Below, one piece after another: positions 53,711 to 63,998 of a DNA stretch of 64,000 bases; position 1 is the stretch's first letter, and every line of letters begins with the position of its first letter. The position numbers and the translations under genes are program-made. Origin of the DNA: Rhodosorus marinus (taxonomy: Eukaryota > Rhodophyta > Stylonematophyceae > Stylonematales > Stylonemataceae); NCBI GenBank assembly GCA_029953675.1, contig JAMWBK010000004.1, positions 558,001 through 622,000 on the forward strand, in the 5' to 3' direction. The notes below the pieces were generated by a model. It did not search any database. It was given only the letters and a program-made list of their open reading frames with translations, and was not told where the DNA came from.

Positions 53711-53819
53711 CCAACTGACAAACTATTTTTAGAACATCCCTCTTAATTGTAATTCAATAAAAATACGAAGCATTTCCTAAAAAAGAAACACTTGTCGAAC
53801 AGAACTAAACCAATTCATT

Positions 53820-54300
53820 CTAAACAGGAAGAGCGTTTCTGAGTTGAAATATGCTGGGGTTTTGTCTTCCCCGGACATTCGTGCTTCGGCTCTAACTCAT
53901 CGCCTGGTACACCTCTGGTCATTGAGCGCTTTGGGTTTCGGGATTCCGTTGGTTCTCGTTGGCCTCGGGAAGTGTTCCGCGACCACCCTGACCGTCTGAC
54001 CTCGTTATTTACCCGTTTTAAATTAGTTGCTGTGGCGTACGCTGCGTTGATGTCGGACAGTTCGCGGAACAACTCCCTGTCGGGAGTTGTTCCGCGAACG
54101 CCCTGACCGTCTTCAATCGTTGTTTACCCGCTTAAGTTTCCTGCTGTGGCGCATGAATGCCGCTTTGATGTTGGAGGCGCGAGTTCTTCGCCGCACTTAG
54201 TCTTTTTTTCCCCTCGGGGTTTTTTCTTTCAGCCTCAAATTAAACCATTCGTCGATGTCGGAGGCGCGCGATCTTCGCCGCGCTTATATTTTATAGCCGA
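53820..54300 (+). mobile_element. LINE family B copy split by a second family B copy
   Basis: Outer copy: TTTCTGAGTTGAAATATGCTG to GATGTCGGA (54057), then resuming at GATGTCGGAGGCGCGCGATC (54254) to CGCCGCGCTTA. Reading frame broken. Confidence 0.85.
54058..54253 (+). mobile_element. LINE family B nested insertion with 5' fold-back and TSD
   Basis: 196 bp ending CAAATTAAACCATTCGTC, flanked by GATGTCGGA (54049-54057, 54254-54262). Its 5' part is a 17-bp perfect inverted repeat (54061-54077 with 54082-54098). Confidence 0.93.
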
Positions 54301-55440
54301 TCTAGAAGCTGTGTACTGAACTGCTGTTGTTTTGGAGACCATCTCTCCTCAGCCACTTCAATTCTTACCAAGGTTCTTACCGGCGTTTTACTGGATAGGT
54401 GGATTCACAAGCCATTAAAAAAAATGGGCGGTACTACGGTGGTGTCTTTGGAGTCTAGTTCGTTTTCTGGTACGACGGTGCTCAAGTTCTTTCCCGCACT
54501 ATTCCTCGTTTCTCTGCTTTCCTGGAACCTCATTCCGTTCTTAGATAAACGCTTTGAGCAAACGGGATCAGAATCTGGTTCCGTGGATACTGACTATTTC
54601 AGGCTCGTTACTTTTCTCGTCGTGGGGAATATTCCGTACGACTAGAATCATCTTGCACTACCGGAAATGATCTCCTTTGGAATCGTACTGAAAAGAGGAG
54701 AAAGCACAGAGCTGAGCTGTCTGGTAGTTCAGCAACCCCCACTGTCAATCCTGACTAGAACTCAGGCTAGCCATTTGGTGTCCGCTCCAAATGGCTTTCA
54801 CCTGCAACTTCTTCCCGAATAATAGTTTTGGAGCCTGGTAATGTTCTACCATGATGTAGGCACTGAGGTAACCCTGGCAAAGGAGATTCTGAGGAATTGT
54901 TCCCGCTAAAGCGCTGAAGCTGGCAAGGTACGAACTTGGCCCTCTCCTGATCCATCAAATCTGGTCAACGAGGAACCAGAATCTGATTCAGTTCCCTCGG
55001 GCTAGGAGCCGAGGGGCAAGTACCTTAGAACTTGCTGCTCAGGTTCGAGCTGTCGCGGGGAAGAAGAGGGAACGAATCTGATTCGCAAGACATCTCAAGC
55101 TTTCTTCATCTAGAACCTCTTTTGGATGTATTGCTCTTGATATTGCTATAGGTGGAGGCTCTGTTTACAGTTCTCAGGTCTTGTTTTCTTGCTCTACTGG
55201 AGACTTTGGGACTATCTCTGTGATCAGAACAATGGGGTGGAGACTTTTTCAGGTCAGTAGCGAAAACGGTCTGCGTGGACCGATCGACAATGGGTATATG
55301 AGCACCTCCGTCGCTAGCGGCATCAGAAGTACTTCAGACATGAGGTGACAAGAATGCAACTAAAGAAACCAAAGAGGCTGAGGTAGTAGAGGCAGATGAA
55401 CGGAAGACTTTGAGTTTTCTTAGCGAACAAACAAGAATCA
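54300..55440. other. Upstream region of the 891-aa gene, no supported gene
   Basis: A 73-codon frame (54424-54645) has a hydrophobic stretch but no other support. Two near-copies of an ATCAGAATCTGGTTCC-like word (54565, 54965) hint at old repeat DNA. I could not fix a promoter. Confidence 0.4.
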
Positions 55441-58116
55441 ATGACTTTCAGAAGCGCTTCGTGGTGTATGCTTTCGGTGTTGGCACTGCTTAGCGTCTCG
55501 GATGCAGTACCTAGCAGCCAGCATGAGAGGTCAGTGCTTCCGGAGCATCTCAACGCGGTAAGCAGACAGGCAGAATGTGATGGTGTAGGACCGCTCCCGG
55601 AATTCCTGCAGCTGAATCGGATCCCGGGAATAAAATCCAACTGCGTGAAGCTCGGAGACGTGTTGACGCTCCCTGGCAGTCTGAGTGAGTATGGCGTAGC
55701 TAACTCGGCCAACTCGGATTCCCAAGCGGTGGACATTATGAGAAGCATCATCGATCCCACCCAGGCATCGATCAAGGCTACCCTGCAGATGCTTACTGAC
55801 AGGGCGAACAATAACATCTGCTTCGGAAACTTCGAAGGCGGTGAGCTCAAGGCGAAGATGGACATCGATCAAGACCCTATGTTGTTCAACAAGTGCAAAG
55901 AGCTGCCTGTTTTGAAGGGATCAGAGTGGTCTGTATTCGCGTTCGCGATTACTACACCGTTCCCAGGATGTCTTACGGCCGGGAACGGGACTGCAGCATT
56001 TTGTGCGGCCGTCAGTATCTGCCCCGACACCGGACTTCCCTCTGTCGCAGTCGCCATCAACGCTATCGCTCTCGAGTGCCTTGGACAGAATATGGTGGCC
56101 CTTGACGGAGGAATCACCGCCGGTCTTACCAAGGTCGCATCCTATGGCCTCGATTTTATCACCTTTGGATTCTCCCTGAGCAACTCGCTCGTTACCAAGG
56201 CCTACGTTTACACCGGGCAGGAACCCAGAAAGTACAAGTTCATCACCTACGAGATCCACGGCATCTACCAAGACTCCATCCGTTTGAAGCTGAAGCTAGA
56301 AAAGTTCAAGCTGCCGAAGGTGATCGACCTTTCCGGCGGACAGAAACGAATTATCTCTGTGAAGGGAATTGAAAATGTCAAGTTTGAGAACACAGTCAAG
56401 TCGTTCGTGCCCGGCACCGATTCCGAAGGTTGGGATACCGATATGCTCGACCTGCTTGACTCAATTACAGATGTGACGATCCAGGCCGCTCTGATCATTG
56501 AGCTCAAAATGAAGTTCAAATTCTCTGCCGTCAAGGCGCTGCAGAAGATCCTTCCGAACTCCAACTCGATGACCTTGGGACAGATGAACATGTTCTTCAC
56601 CACCGGAGCAGTGACCCCACCAGGAGACGAATACACGGACATGGTCCTCAAGCCCGGAATTTACGCGTTCATCGGAAGCAATGCCGTTCCTGCCGTGCTC
56701 AAAGGGCTTTTGGAGTATACTCTTCAATTCGTTGGAAGCATCCTCGACCTGTTCGACTGGATTCCCTTCAAAATCGACTCGAAGGACCTCCTCAAAAACT
56801 TTGACGTCGGGGCATCGGACAACTTCGCGTTTGGGTTCACCGCGAACACGGATCATACTGCACTCGTACTCAACGTACCGTTGCTATTCGACTTCCTGGG
56901 TTACGTCACCATTGAGTGCAAGACCGACTATTCGTCGCTGAAGTGCTCGGTTTCAGGCGAGTTCAACACCAAGTTCTTCGAAGCCATCGGCGAGGCGATC
57001 GCGGAGGGAGTCCTATGGATCATCAAGGAGACTGATGAGTTCTTCAACGATATTGGAAACACCATCGGAGCTGCTTTCGAGGATGCTTTTGAGGGTACTG
57101 TCAGCGCCTTCTCCGAGGAGAACCTGAAGGCTACTGCTAAACTGATCGAGAAAGGCGCGCTCAGCATTGGAACCGACATCAAGGACGAGCTCGAAAACTG
57201 GGCCAAGTGGTGCGACACCGCGTTCAATGATTTCGGTGACTCCATCGCTGATCTCGCGACCGACGCTATTCATGAGATCTCCGGTTTTGGAAAGGGTATT
57301 GTCGATGATGCCGAGGACGCTTTCAACAACCTCGGAAAGGAGCTCGAGAAGGCCGCAGACTTTCTCGGAAAACAGTTCTCTTGCCCAGGAGATGGTGTCA
57401 TTCTATCCATCGCCGGATGCAATGATTGCTGTCTACCGATGAACGATGCGGTGAATGCCCTGCGGCGAGCTGGAAACAAAATCGAGAGGGCCTTAAACGA
57501 TATCATCAACGAGCTCAGCAACATCGCCAACGACGTTGCCGAAGTATTCTATAAGGAGAGGAGTAGCTTCAGTTACTCAAAGACGAACGACAAGGACGAG
57601 TACGGCTGCGACATACTGCTGGTCAAGAAGACTGTGAAGAAGTACTTCCTCGGTATTAAGGTCAGTGAGACGACCAGAACCGTAGGAACTACCTCGGACG
57701 AGGAATGCGTCAAGGCCGCGCTCGAGAATGCCAAGGAGGTTATTGGAAAGTACAACGCTACAGAAGTCGCCGAGGAAGCATTCCAGGCTACCTATAGCCA
57801 ACACAAAGACGCCATGTTCGGTGCTTCAATTACCAAGGAGGATCTACTTAGCTCTGCCGACTTTAAGTGCTCTCGTGAACTAGAAAGGGACCAGATGGTT
57901 TCTGGGACCAACTTTATGCCAGTATCCGTCACCTGCAGCGCCAAGTCTATTGGCTCTGACGGAACCTTCTCTGGACCCGTTGTCACGATCTCTCAGACAA
58001 AGACCATCGACATGTCCAACGCTACGAGCAGAGGGCAAGCCATTTCCATACTCTGGAACGATGTTAAATCCGAGCTTGCCGAGAAAATTACCCCGACCAT
58101 CGTTCGACGGAGATAA
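55441..58116 (+). CDS. Large secreted orphan protein, 891 aa
   Basis: Single uninterrupted frame from ATG to TAA. The N-terminus is a signal peptide (MTFRSASWCMLSVLALLSVS DA). Residues about 40-500 look like mixed alpha/beta globular sequence with sparse cysteines and blocks such as IYQDSIRLKLKLEKFKLPK and VTIQAALIIELKMKFKFSA. Residues about 507-700 are a series of short acidic amphipathic helices with aromatic residues (FFEAIGEAIAEGVLWIIKE, FFNDIGNTIGAAFEDAFEG, AFNNLGKELEKAADFLGKQF) interrupted by a small Cys cluster (SCPGDG...GCNDCCLP, about 655-665). The last 190 residues are beta-prone with an NATS sequon and end in RRR. No catalytic motif or known domain recognised; no paralog in this window. 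Length, composition and codon regularity support a real gene with an extracellular product. Confidence 0.85.
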   Translation: MTFRSASWCMLSVLALLSVSDAVPSSQHERSVLPEHLNAVSRQAECDGVGPLPEFLQLNRIPGIKSNCVKLGDVLTLPGSLSEYGVANSANSDSQAVDIMRSIIDPTQASIKATLQMLTDRANNNICFGNFEGGELKAKMDIDQDPMLFNKCKELPVLKGSEWSVFAFAITTPFPGCLTAGNGTAAFCAAVSICPDTGLPSVAVAINAIALECLGQNMVALDGGITAGLTKVASYGLDFITFGFSLSNSLVTKAYVYTGQEPRKYKFITYEIHGIYQDSIRLKLKLEKFKLPKVIDLSGGQKRIISVKGIENVKFENTVKSFVPGTDSEGWDTDMLDLLDSITDVTIQAALIIELKMKFKFSAVKALQKILPNSNSMTLGQMNMFFTTGAVTPPGDEYTDMVLKPGIYAFIGSNAVPAVLKGLLEYTLQFVGSILDLFDWIPFKIDSKDLLKNFDVGASDNFAFGFTANTDHTALVLNVPLLFDFLGYVTIECKTDYSSLKCSVSGEFNTKFFEAIGEAIAEGVLWIIKETDEFFNDIGNTIGAAFEDAFEGTVSAFSEENLKATAKLIEKGALSIGTDIKDELENWAKWCDTAFNDFGDSIADLATDAIHEISGFGKGIVDDAEDAFNNLGKELEKAADFLGKQFSCPGDGVILSIAGCNDCCLPMNDAVNALRRAGNKIERALNDIINELSNIANDVAEVFYKERSSFSYSKTNDKDEYGCDILLVKKTVKKYFLGIKVSETTRTVGTTSDEECVKAALENAKEVIGKYNATEVAEEAFQATYSQHKDAMFGASITKEDLLSSADFKCSRELERDQMVSGTNFMPVSVTCSAKSIGSDGTFSGPVVTISQTKTIDMSNATSRGQAISILWNDVKSELAEKITPTIVRRR

Positions 58117-58469
58117 ATTACTGTGAACCGCAATGTTCCTATTGGTATCAACTTGGTGCGACTACAATTTATGGATTCATAAATAGAAAATTTTCTGGGT
58201 TTTAACTGTTAGATCCTTGCTTGCTTTCTCCATAGCTCCACACCACGGAGCTTGGACAGCCGATATTCTTTCATCCAATTGTCTCTGATATATGCTTTGC
58301 GGTTCAAGCTCCAATCAGTGTCAACATGGGCACTGCAGGGAGCTTTCCGCTGAAACCAGATACTCCTCTGTCCCAGGCTCTCCGAGAGTCCTGCTGCGGG
58401 TAAAACAACAGTTAGAGAAAGGTTTCCCTAGATTCTAGAACGTTTGAAAGGTCGAAGTCTTGTTTTCGG
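58117..58469. other. 3' flank of the 891-aa gene
   Basis: No supported gene. AT-rich just after the stop codon, then unassigned sequence until family B homology begins near 58470. Confidence 0.45.
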
Positions 58470-58840
58470 CACGAACGCTGTGAAACGCGCCCAAACCCGC
58501 CGACATCCACGGATCTTGAACCTGTTATACCGCCAACTTCGGCCAATAGTGCGGGCAAGGCGGTCTTGGAATGAATGAATTTATTTAATCGGAGGCTGAA
58601 AGAACCAAAAACTGGAGGGAACAAGAAAGGCTAAGAGCGGCGACGCGAAAAATTGCGCATGAGAAGCCCCTGCCGCAGACTACCGAAATACTGAACGCCG
58701 AGTGGCTGACCTCGTGGCCATCTGTGACGATAGTGCCGTACGACGTACGTTGATCTTGCTGCTCCTAATCCTCAGGCTAGCCCCGCTATTTTCCGACTGC
58801 AGGAGAGCGCCGTGGATTTTGTCTCTGCGAGTACAAAGCG
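58470..58840 (+). mobile_element. LINE family B fragment split by a minus-strand family B scrap
   Basis: CCACGGATCTTGAACCTGTT ATACCGCCAACTTCGGCC matches the region after the knuckle; it resumes at GAGAAGCCCCTGCCGCAGAC. Between them, 58571-58655 is a reverse-oriented family B 3' end (GAATGAATGAATTTATTTAA TCGGAGGC). Confidence 0.8.
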
Positions 58841-58847
58841 CCCCTTA

Positions 58848-59445
58848 CCTTCTTAGGTTCATGCGGACTGCTGAGAGGTCTTCGAACGAGGCGTCACACT
58901 CGCTTCAAGTACATTCTCAGCGAATGTTTGACTCGGGTAGGGCATACGGTTGAGGTGGAATCGGAACTACCCAGATCGGTCTCGGATAGGGCACCGCCCC
59001 GCTGTATCGCAGATCTCCTCGTCTCCGACGCTCAGCATATGTTGACCTCGCGATTGCACGCCCTGTGGCAAGCGCCCATCTCACGGCTGCCGCCCGCCAC
59101 CGGGGAGCAGCGTCTTCGGCCCTTCGCCGCGTGAAGGAACGACGGTATGCTGAGAGTATGGCCAGTCTTCCTCGCGCTGAGGGTCGCTCTTACCGGTTCC
59201 AGCCTTTCATTGTTGAAAGCTTTCGTCACGCGGAGAAGGCGGGTTTGGAGTGGTCGCGGAAATGTTTCACTGAGCATCCTGCTGAATACTTGGAACTTTT
59301 GCGGCGTTTAAGTGTCTCTCTGTGGCGATATTCGAGCAGCATGCTTGCCGAGGCGCGCCATCGGCGCCTGGGTTTGCACGCTTCCCTACCTAGTTCTTGG
59401 TTCCTTTTCACGGTTTGCGTAGCGCTTTAGACTATGCTAATAAAG
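58848..59445 (+). mobile_element. LINE family A, 5'-truncated
   Basis: From TTCTTAGGTTCATGCGGACTG (knuckle region) through the RLE motif, which has a 20-bp deletion near 59030, to the C-terminal domain and GTAGCGCTTTAGACTATGCT AATAAA. Confidence 0.88.
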
Positions 59446-59709
59446 GGTGATGTGATTCAACATAGCCTCACCTGGGGCCAACACAGTGCCGCTCACACAG
59501 TCATGCTCAATTCTCCTCTCACGCCGCCTACCACTGCCGCTCGTCTCCGCGGCATGGGAGGCCACCTCTCGCGCTTGTGGTTAACCACTCTACCGTCGTC
59601 ATTGAGTTATCGTCTCGATGCTTTCCAGTTCCGTTCTGCCGCACGGATCTATCTCGGTTTGCCACAGGCTCCGTGGCACTCTAATCGGCCGTCTTTCTGT
59701 CAGGGATGT
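59446..59709 (+). mobile_element. LINE family A fragment cut by a family B insertion
   Basis: Reads VIQHSLTWGQHSAAHTVMLN to PSFCQGCE, starting directly at the tail of the previous copy, and stops at GGGATGTGA where family B begins. Confidence 0.9.
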
Positions 59710-59762
59710 GAATGAATGGTTTAATCGGAGGCTGAAAAAAAAACCCCGAGGGGAAAAAAAGA

Positions 59763-62700
59763 CTAAGCGCGGCGAAGTACTCGCGCCTCCAACATCAAAG
59801 CGGCATTCATGCGCCACAGCAGGAAACTTAAGCGGGTAAAAAACGATTGAAGACGGTCAGGGCGTTCGCGGAACAACTCCCGAAGCCAGCGAGAACCAAC
59901 AGAGTCCATGAACCCAAAGCACTCAATGATCAGGGGTACCAAGCGATGTGCTAGTGCCGAAGCACGAACACCAGGGGAAGACAAAGCCCCCGCGTATTTG
60001 ATCTCTTTGCGGCGTCTCATGCTGGCGGCGGCAGATCCACGGCGCTCCCCCGCAGCCGGGAGATAACGACTAGCTTGAGGGTTAGGAACAGCAAGATCAA
60101 CGTATGTGGTACGGCGGCTGTCGTCACAGGTGATCACCAGGTCGGCTACACGACGTTCATCATTTTGAAAGTCCGCGACGGGTAAAGGGCACACGTTCGA
60201 TTTCCAGACCGGCTTGCCCTGACTATAGGCCGAAGTTCCCGGTATAACAGGTTCAAGATCCGTGTATGGCGGCGGGTTCGAGCACCTTTCACCGCCGGGC
60301 AACTAGCGAGCAGGTGGGCGCCAAAATCTGCGTTGTCTTCAGTCTGAGAGCAGAGAGGGCACGATGAACCCATCTCGTACGGCCAAGGGGGCTGATGTAA
60401 GCCGAGGTATAAGCGCAGTGAAGTACGCGCTTCGAAATCCGACAGTGTGAGTGGCGGAAAGGCTGGTACGGTCATGAGCCACTGAGAGCTAATAACCCCT
60501 CCAAGACTACGTAGGCGGGCGCGAGCGCGAGAAGATGAGACCATCTGCGCGAGGAGTCGGCCATATGCAGCACGGTGCAAGTCCCAAGAAAGGATATTTT
60601 GCAGCGCATCCGTGCGTGCTTGAGCTCGGCTCCCAGCGCGCTGGGAATCATCAGGAGGATCAACTGGAACTTCTTCTTCTGCGGCAACCACTGGGTCAAT
60701 CTCCCCTAGAACAGGTTCAGGCGCAGGACGAATCCCCGGGGCGGAGCCTCGAGAGCGGTCAAATACAGCTCGCCAGTCAGGAAGACGGGGTTGAACGGTT
60801 TCGGGGAGACTAGTACAGGAATTCAGGGCGGTTTGGAGCTCCAGAAACAAGTCTTGGGCGCTTTCCGGTACGCTGGGAAGCAAGACACCCCGCGAGAGGC
60901 TCGCCATCAAATTGCGGAACTTCGAGATACCCAAGCTGCTCAAAGTGGGAAGTGCGGTTCCCCAGGCCCCTACTGCGGCTGCAGGTTGGACCACAACACG
61001 GTTGCAGAGGCCCAGTCCCCCCAATCGCAATGGGAGGCCTACCTGGGCGCGCACAACATCACAGGTGGGTCGCGGCAGAGCGCTCAGCTCTTCATCGAGA
61101 AAATACCCCAGGTCACGGAAACTTTCAGCATCCGCACGAGTTGCCAACCACCGGCCCCAATGAGTTGGAAGTGAGCGAAGCCAATAGGTTAACCGCTGAC
61201 TGCAACAATACCGAAAAAGCAACAACGAGCACTGGAGAAAGCCCGGAGGTAGCCGTCGAAGCTCTGCAACCAGCTGTCTGTGCTTACTGAGGAGCTGCAG
61301 CAACTCGCCTTCAACGAAGGACGGCGACCCGTAGGGGATGCCTAAGTGGACAAAACCATCCGGTCTCCAAATATCCTGGAACGACGCAGGTACCTGCTGC
61401 TCTTGTGCAGCTACACCTCCCCAGTAGAACGATTTGTGATGATTAACCTCCAAGTCAACCCGCGAAGCCAAGGAGCGAAGACGATCATAAGCGAGCGCTA
61501 GAGTATCAGGGGGCCCCAGGAGGCACACGTCGTCGTGGTATGCAACCGTACGAACCTGCGGGAATTCGGAGCGAAGACAAAGCAAGACGAGTTGTAGTCC
61601 ACAAGCATGTAGGAAAGGGGACAAGGGATCACCCTGTTGTACCCCTGTGCGCGCCGCAAACGTGTGTGAGGAAGCGCCAAGGGTGTCATAGGTAGCCCCA
61701 CGACCAAGCGGAGAATAAAGTCTACTAACAAAGGGAAATCCTACAGGGAAGACTTCGCGCACCACGTGCATGAGAGCCGGACGAGAGAGGCGGTTGAACG
61801 CATTGGTAAAATCTACAGAGAGGAGCCCGGAATCTGGGGAGTACGCCATTTCCGAACGGAGTAAAACAGACAACAACTCACAGCCACCACGATAGCCCAC
61901 GCCTAACTGCACGTGCCCAAAGAAACGGCGGGATTCGGGAACCAGGATTTTCACTAACCATCGCGCCGCCAATTTGCGGACCACCTCAACCAGGCCAATA
62001 GGGCGAATAGCAGGGCTCGAGGCCGTGTGGCCGGGCTTCGAAAGCAGACACAATTGCGAACGCCCGACCAAGAACCACGCACACTCACACAGGGGATCAC
62101 CATTCACAAGCGCTTCGACCACCCACGCCAACGCCTTCAAACCTTCATCACTTAAGAAACGGAGATATTCCACCTGCAGCCCCGAGGGCCCTGGGGAACG
62201 GCCCTTCGGAGCATCATGAACCAACTCACGCACCGCCTCCAGATTGACCACTAACCGCGCACTGGGATGTGGCGCGGCGCGGTACTCTTCCAACACTGAT
62301 TCAAACGAGGAGTCCCAAGGGGAGCCTTCCGAGGGAAAGAGCAAACGGAGCGGTGAAGAAAGATCATCGGAGTATGGAACCACAGGTTGCCGCTGCTGGA
62401 GGATCCCGGCTGCCCGCCGCAGATCACCGCCTGCCACCGCGTGACGCGCCCGATTCTGTCGAGAAGACCTAAAAGCTGAGGGAGCACTAGGAGAAAAGGA
62501 AGAGAGAGAAGCGAAATAAAGACGTTCGAGGTCCTCAAAGTCGCCGGAAAGGAACATTTGCAGTTTTCGGCGAGGGTGGACCCGGCGAGGATGTGGGTTG
62601 AGGGGGACGGTAGAGGAGGTGAGCACGAGGCGGGAAAAAAAGAACAAGAGTTCCCAGCGAAGAGAGCAGTGAGGGTTCGCGGCGACCTGCTGCCAGAGAA

Positions 62701-62905
62701 AATCCAACACCAATCCTAGGGGCTTATGAAGTCGACGAGGGAGCCGTACGGCCGTGCTCTGACGACAAAGGGGAAGGGAACCGTCCGGGTAGGAGGCGAC
62801 AATGTGCGAAAACCACGAGAGAACACGCTCATGCCAGGCTGAGCGGTCACTGGTAAACAGGGGTAACCGGGACGACACGCACGCGGAGGAGGAAGACTCA
62901 GACAT
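59763..62905 (-). pseudogene. LINE B ORF2: reverse transcriptase plus RLE-type domain (frameshifted)
   Basis: ORF2 starts at the ATG at 62905, whose first bases overlap the end of ORF1 (ATGTCTGA). The first frame runs 919 codons to 60146. RT motifs: GRSPGPSGLQVEYLRF, RPIGLVEVVRKLAARWL, motif A VDFTNAF (D365), motif B GVQQGDP (421-427), motif C YHDD (456-459). Then LPLRLGGLGL, a linker, and a CCHC knuckle CPLC...H....C (C849, C852, H864, C869). The frame is lost near 60195-60235 and resumes in another frame with ERRVADLVITCDDSRRTTYV DLAVP, the RLE-type core, and a C-terminal domain LVPLIIECFGFMDSVGSRWL to LMLEARVLRRA (stop at 59763). Compared with the copy at 38650, a 2-nt loss near 60190 is one candidate lesion. 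Otherwise close to intact. Confidence 0.9.
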
Positions 62906-63998
62906 CGGGCCTCCCCTCAGTCGGGAAGGCAGATCGAATATCCGGAGGAGGTGCCTCGGAGGGAGGCTCAGGAGCGGCACGACGTTTACGTGGGGGGCGC
63001 ACGAAGGAACTAAAAGACCTGAAGAAAGTAGACACAGGGTTTTCAGCAGCGGAGTCTTGACTGAGGGTGTCCAGAGCCAGCGGATTCGGAGAGGCCGATG
63101 GTGCTTCTGCCATGTCGGTGTCACGAGCCTCGGAGACAGGGCGAGGGGAGGAAGGGTGCTCAAGAGTCGGCGGCAGAAGGTCAAACGCAGGGTGGGCTTC
63201 CAGCAGGGTGGCCTCAGTGGAGAGGAAGGCCTCTAGCGCGGTGCAGAGGACCCCGCGAGGAGGAAAACGCGCGAAGAGGCTCGCCTGTATGCGCGAGAGC
63301 CGCGCCGCATGAGTGTGTAGCGCGACAACCGAAGCCTGCGAGGCATCCAGGTTTTTCAAGGCCGACGGAGGAACCCAGCCGGCGTCAAAACGATCGAACT
63401 CGACAAACAAAGAGACATGAGGACGAGTCAGTATCATGTTGGCCAGAGCAGAGCGCTGGGGCGCGGGGGTGGTTACAAGCGATTGAAGGAACTGGTAAAC
63501 CGAGTCAGTAACAAGAAAACAGGCATGAGGGCCCGTGAAGTCCACATATAGGAATTCAGACGGGGCGACCCCAAGGGAGGAAGCCATGGTGTGGCGAAAA
63601 TCGCGGTAGTGGACGGGCGCGCGGCCCCGACCACGAGAGGGGGTCTGGGGACGCACGTTCGTCATCCAAACAAAGTGGAACGGAGATAGTTGGCGAGAAG
63701 AGTCAAAAGGGATGTGTTGTGGCATCATACGCACCATTGCCGTCGTGCGTTGTTCAGAAGAGCCCCTGCGCAGGACCTGCGAATAGGTCGCACGTGGGGC
63801 ACTGGAGGGAGAAGGATTCGGGCCGGACGCGGGCCCAGGAGGCGTCTGTCCTTGAATAGGGGTAGGCCAGTCGGAATCAGGAATGACCGGAGCGGAGCGC
63901 TCGGGTCGGGTGGAGGCAGGCCCCGCTGTACCGTGCGGATCCGCGGGGACGGGCACCGGGGGGTATGGGGCAGGCGCGGAGGCGGAGAAGCGCCTCAA
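62898..63998 (-). CDS. LINE B ORF1 (5' end outside the window)
   Basis: At least 366 codons, open to the window edge. The N-terminal half seen is Pro/Ser/Ala-rich and disordered (APAPYPPVPVPADPHGTAGP), the middle is more globular (FRHTMASSLGVAPSEFLYVD F, VYQFLQSLVTTPAPQRSALA NM), and near the C-terminus lies a basic nuclear-localisation-like cluster (RPPRKRRAAPEPP). I see no CCHC knuckle or RRM. The stop codon overlaps the ORF2 start by eight bases. Likely an RNA-binding or accessory protein of the element by analogy with other LINE ORF1 products; that role is inferred from position only. Confidence 0.75.
   Translation of the reverse strand: MRRFSASAPAPYPPVPVPADPHGTAGPASTRPERSAPVIPDSDWPTPIQGQTPPGPASGPNPSPSSAPRATYSQVLRRGSSEQRTTAMVRMMPQHIPFDSSRQLSPFHFVWMTNVRPQTPSRGRGRAPVHYRDFRHTMASSLGVAPSEFLYVDFTGPHACFLVTDSVYQFLQSLVTTPAPQRSALANMILTRPHVSLFVEFDRFDAGWVPPSALKNLDASQASVVALHTHAARLSRIQASLFARFPPRGVLCTALEAFLSTEATLLEAHPAFDLLPPTLEHPSSPRPVSEARDTDMAEAPSASPNPLALDTLSQDSAAENPVSTFFRSFSSFVRPPRKRRAAPEPPSEAPPPDIRSAFPTEGRPDV

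Noticed and set aside
54424-54645. 73-codon frame with a hydrophobic segment
   Set aside because: Short, no paralog, no promoter, and lies next to degraded repeats; not enough to call a gene.
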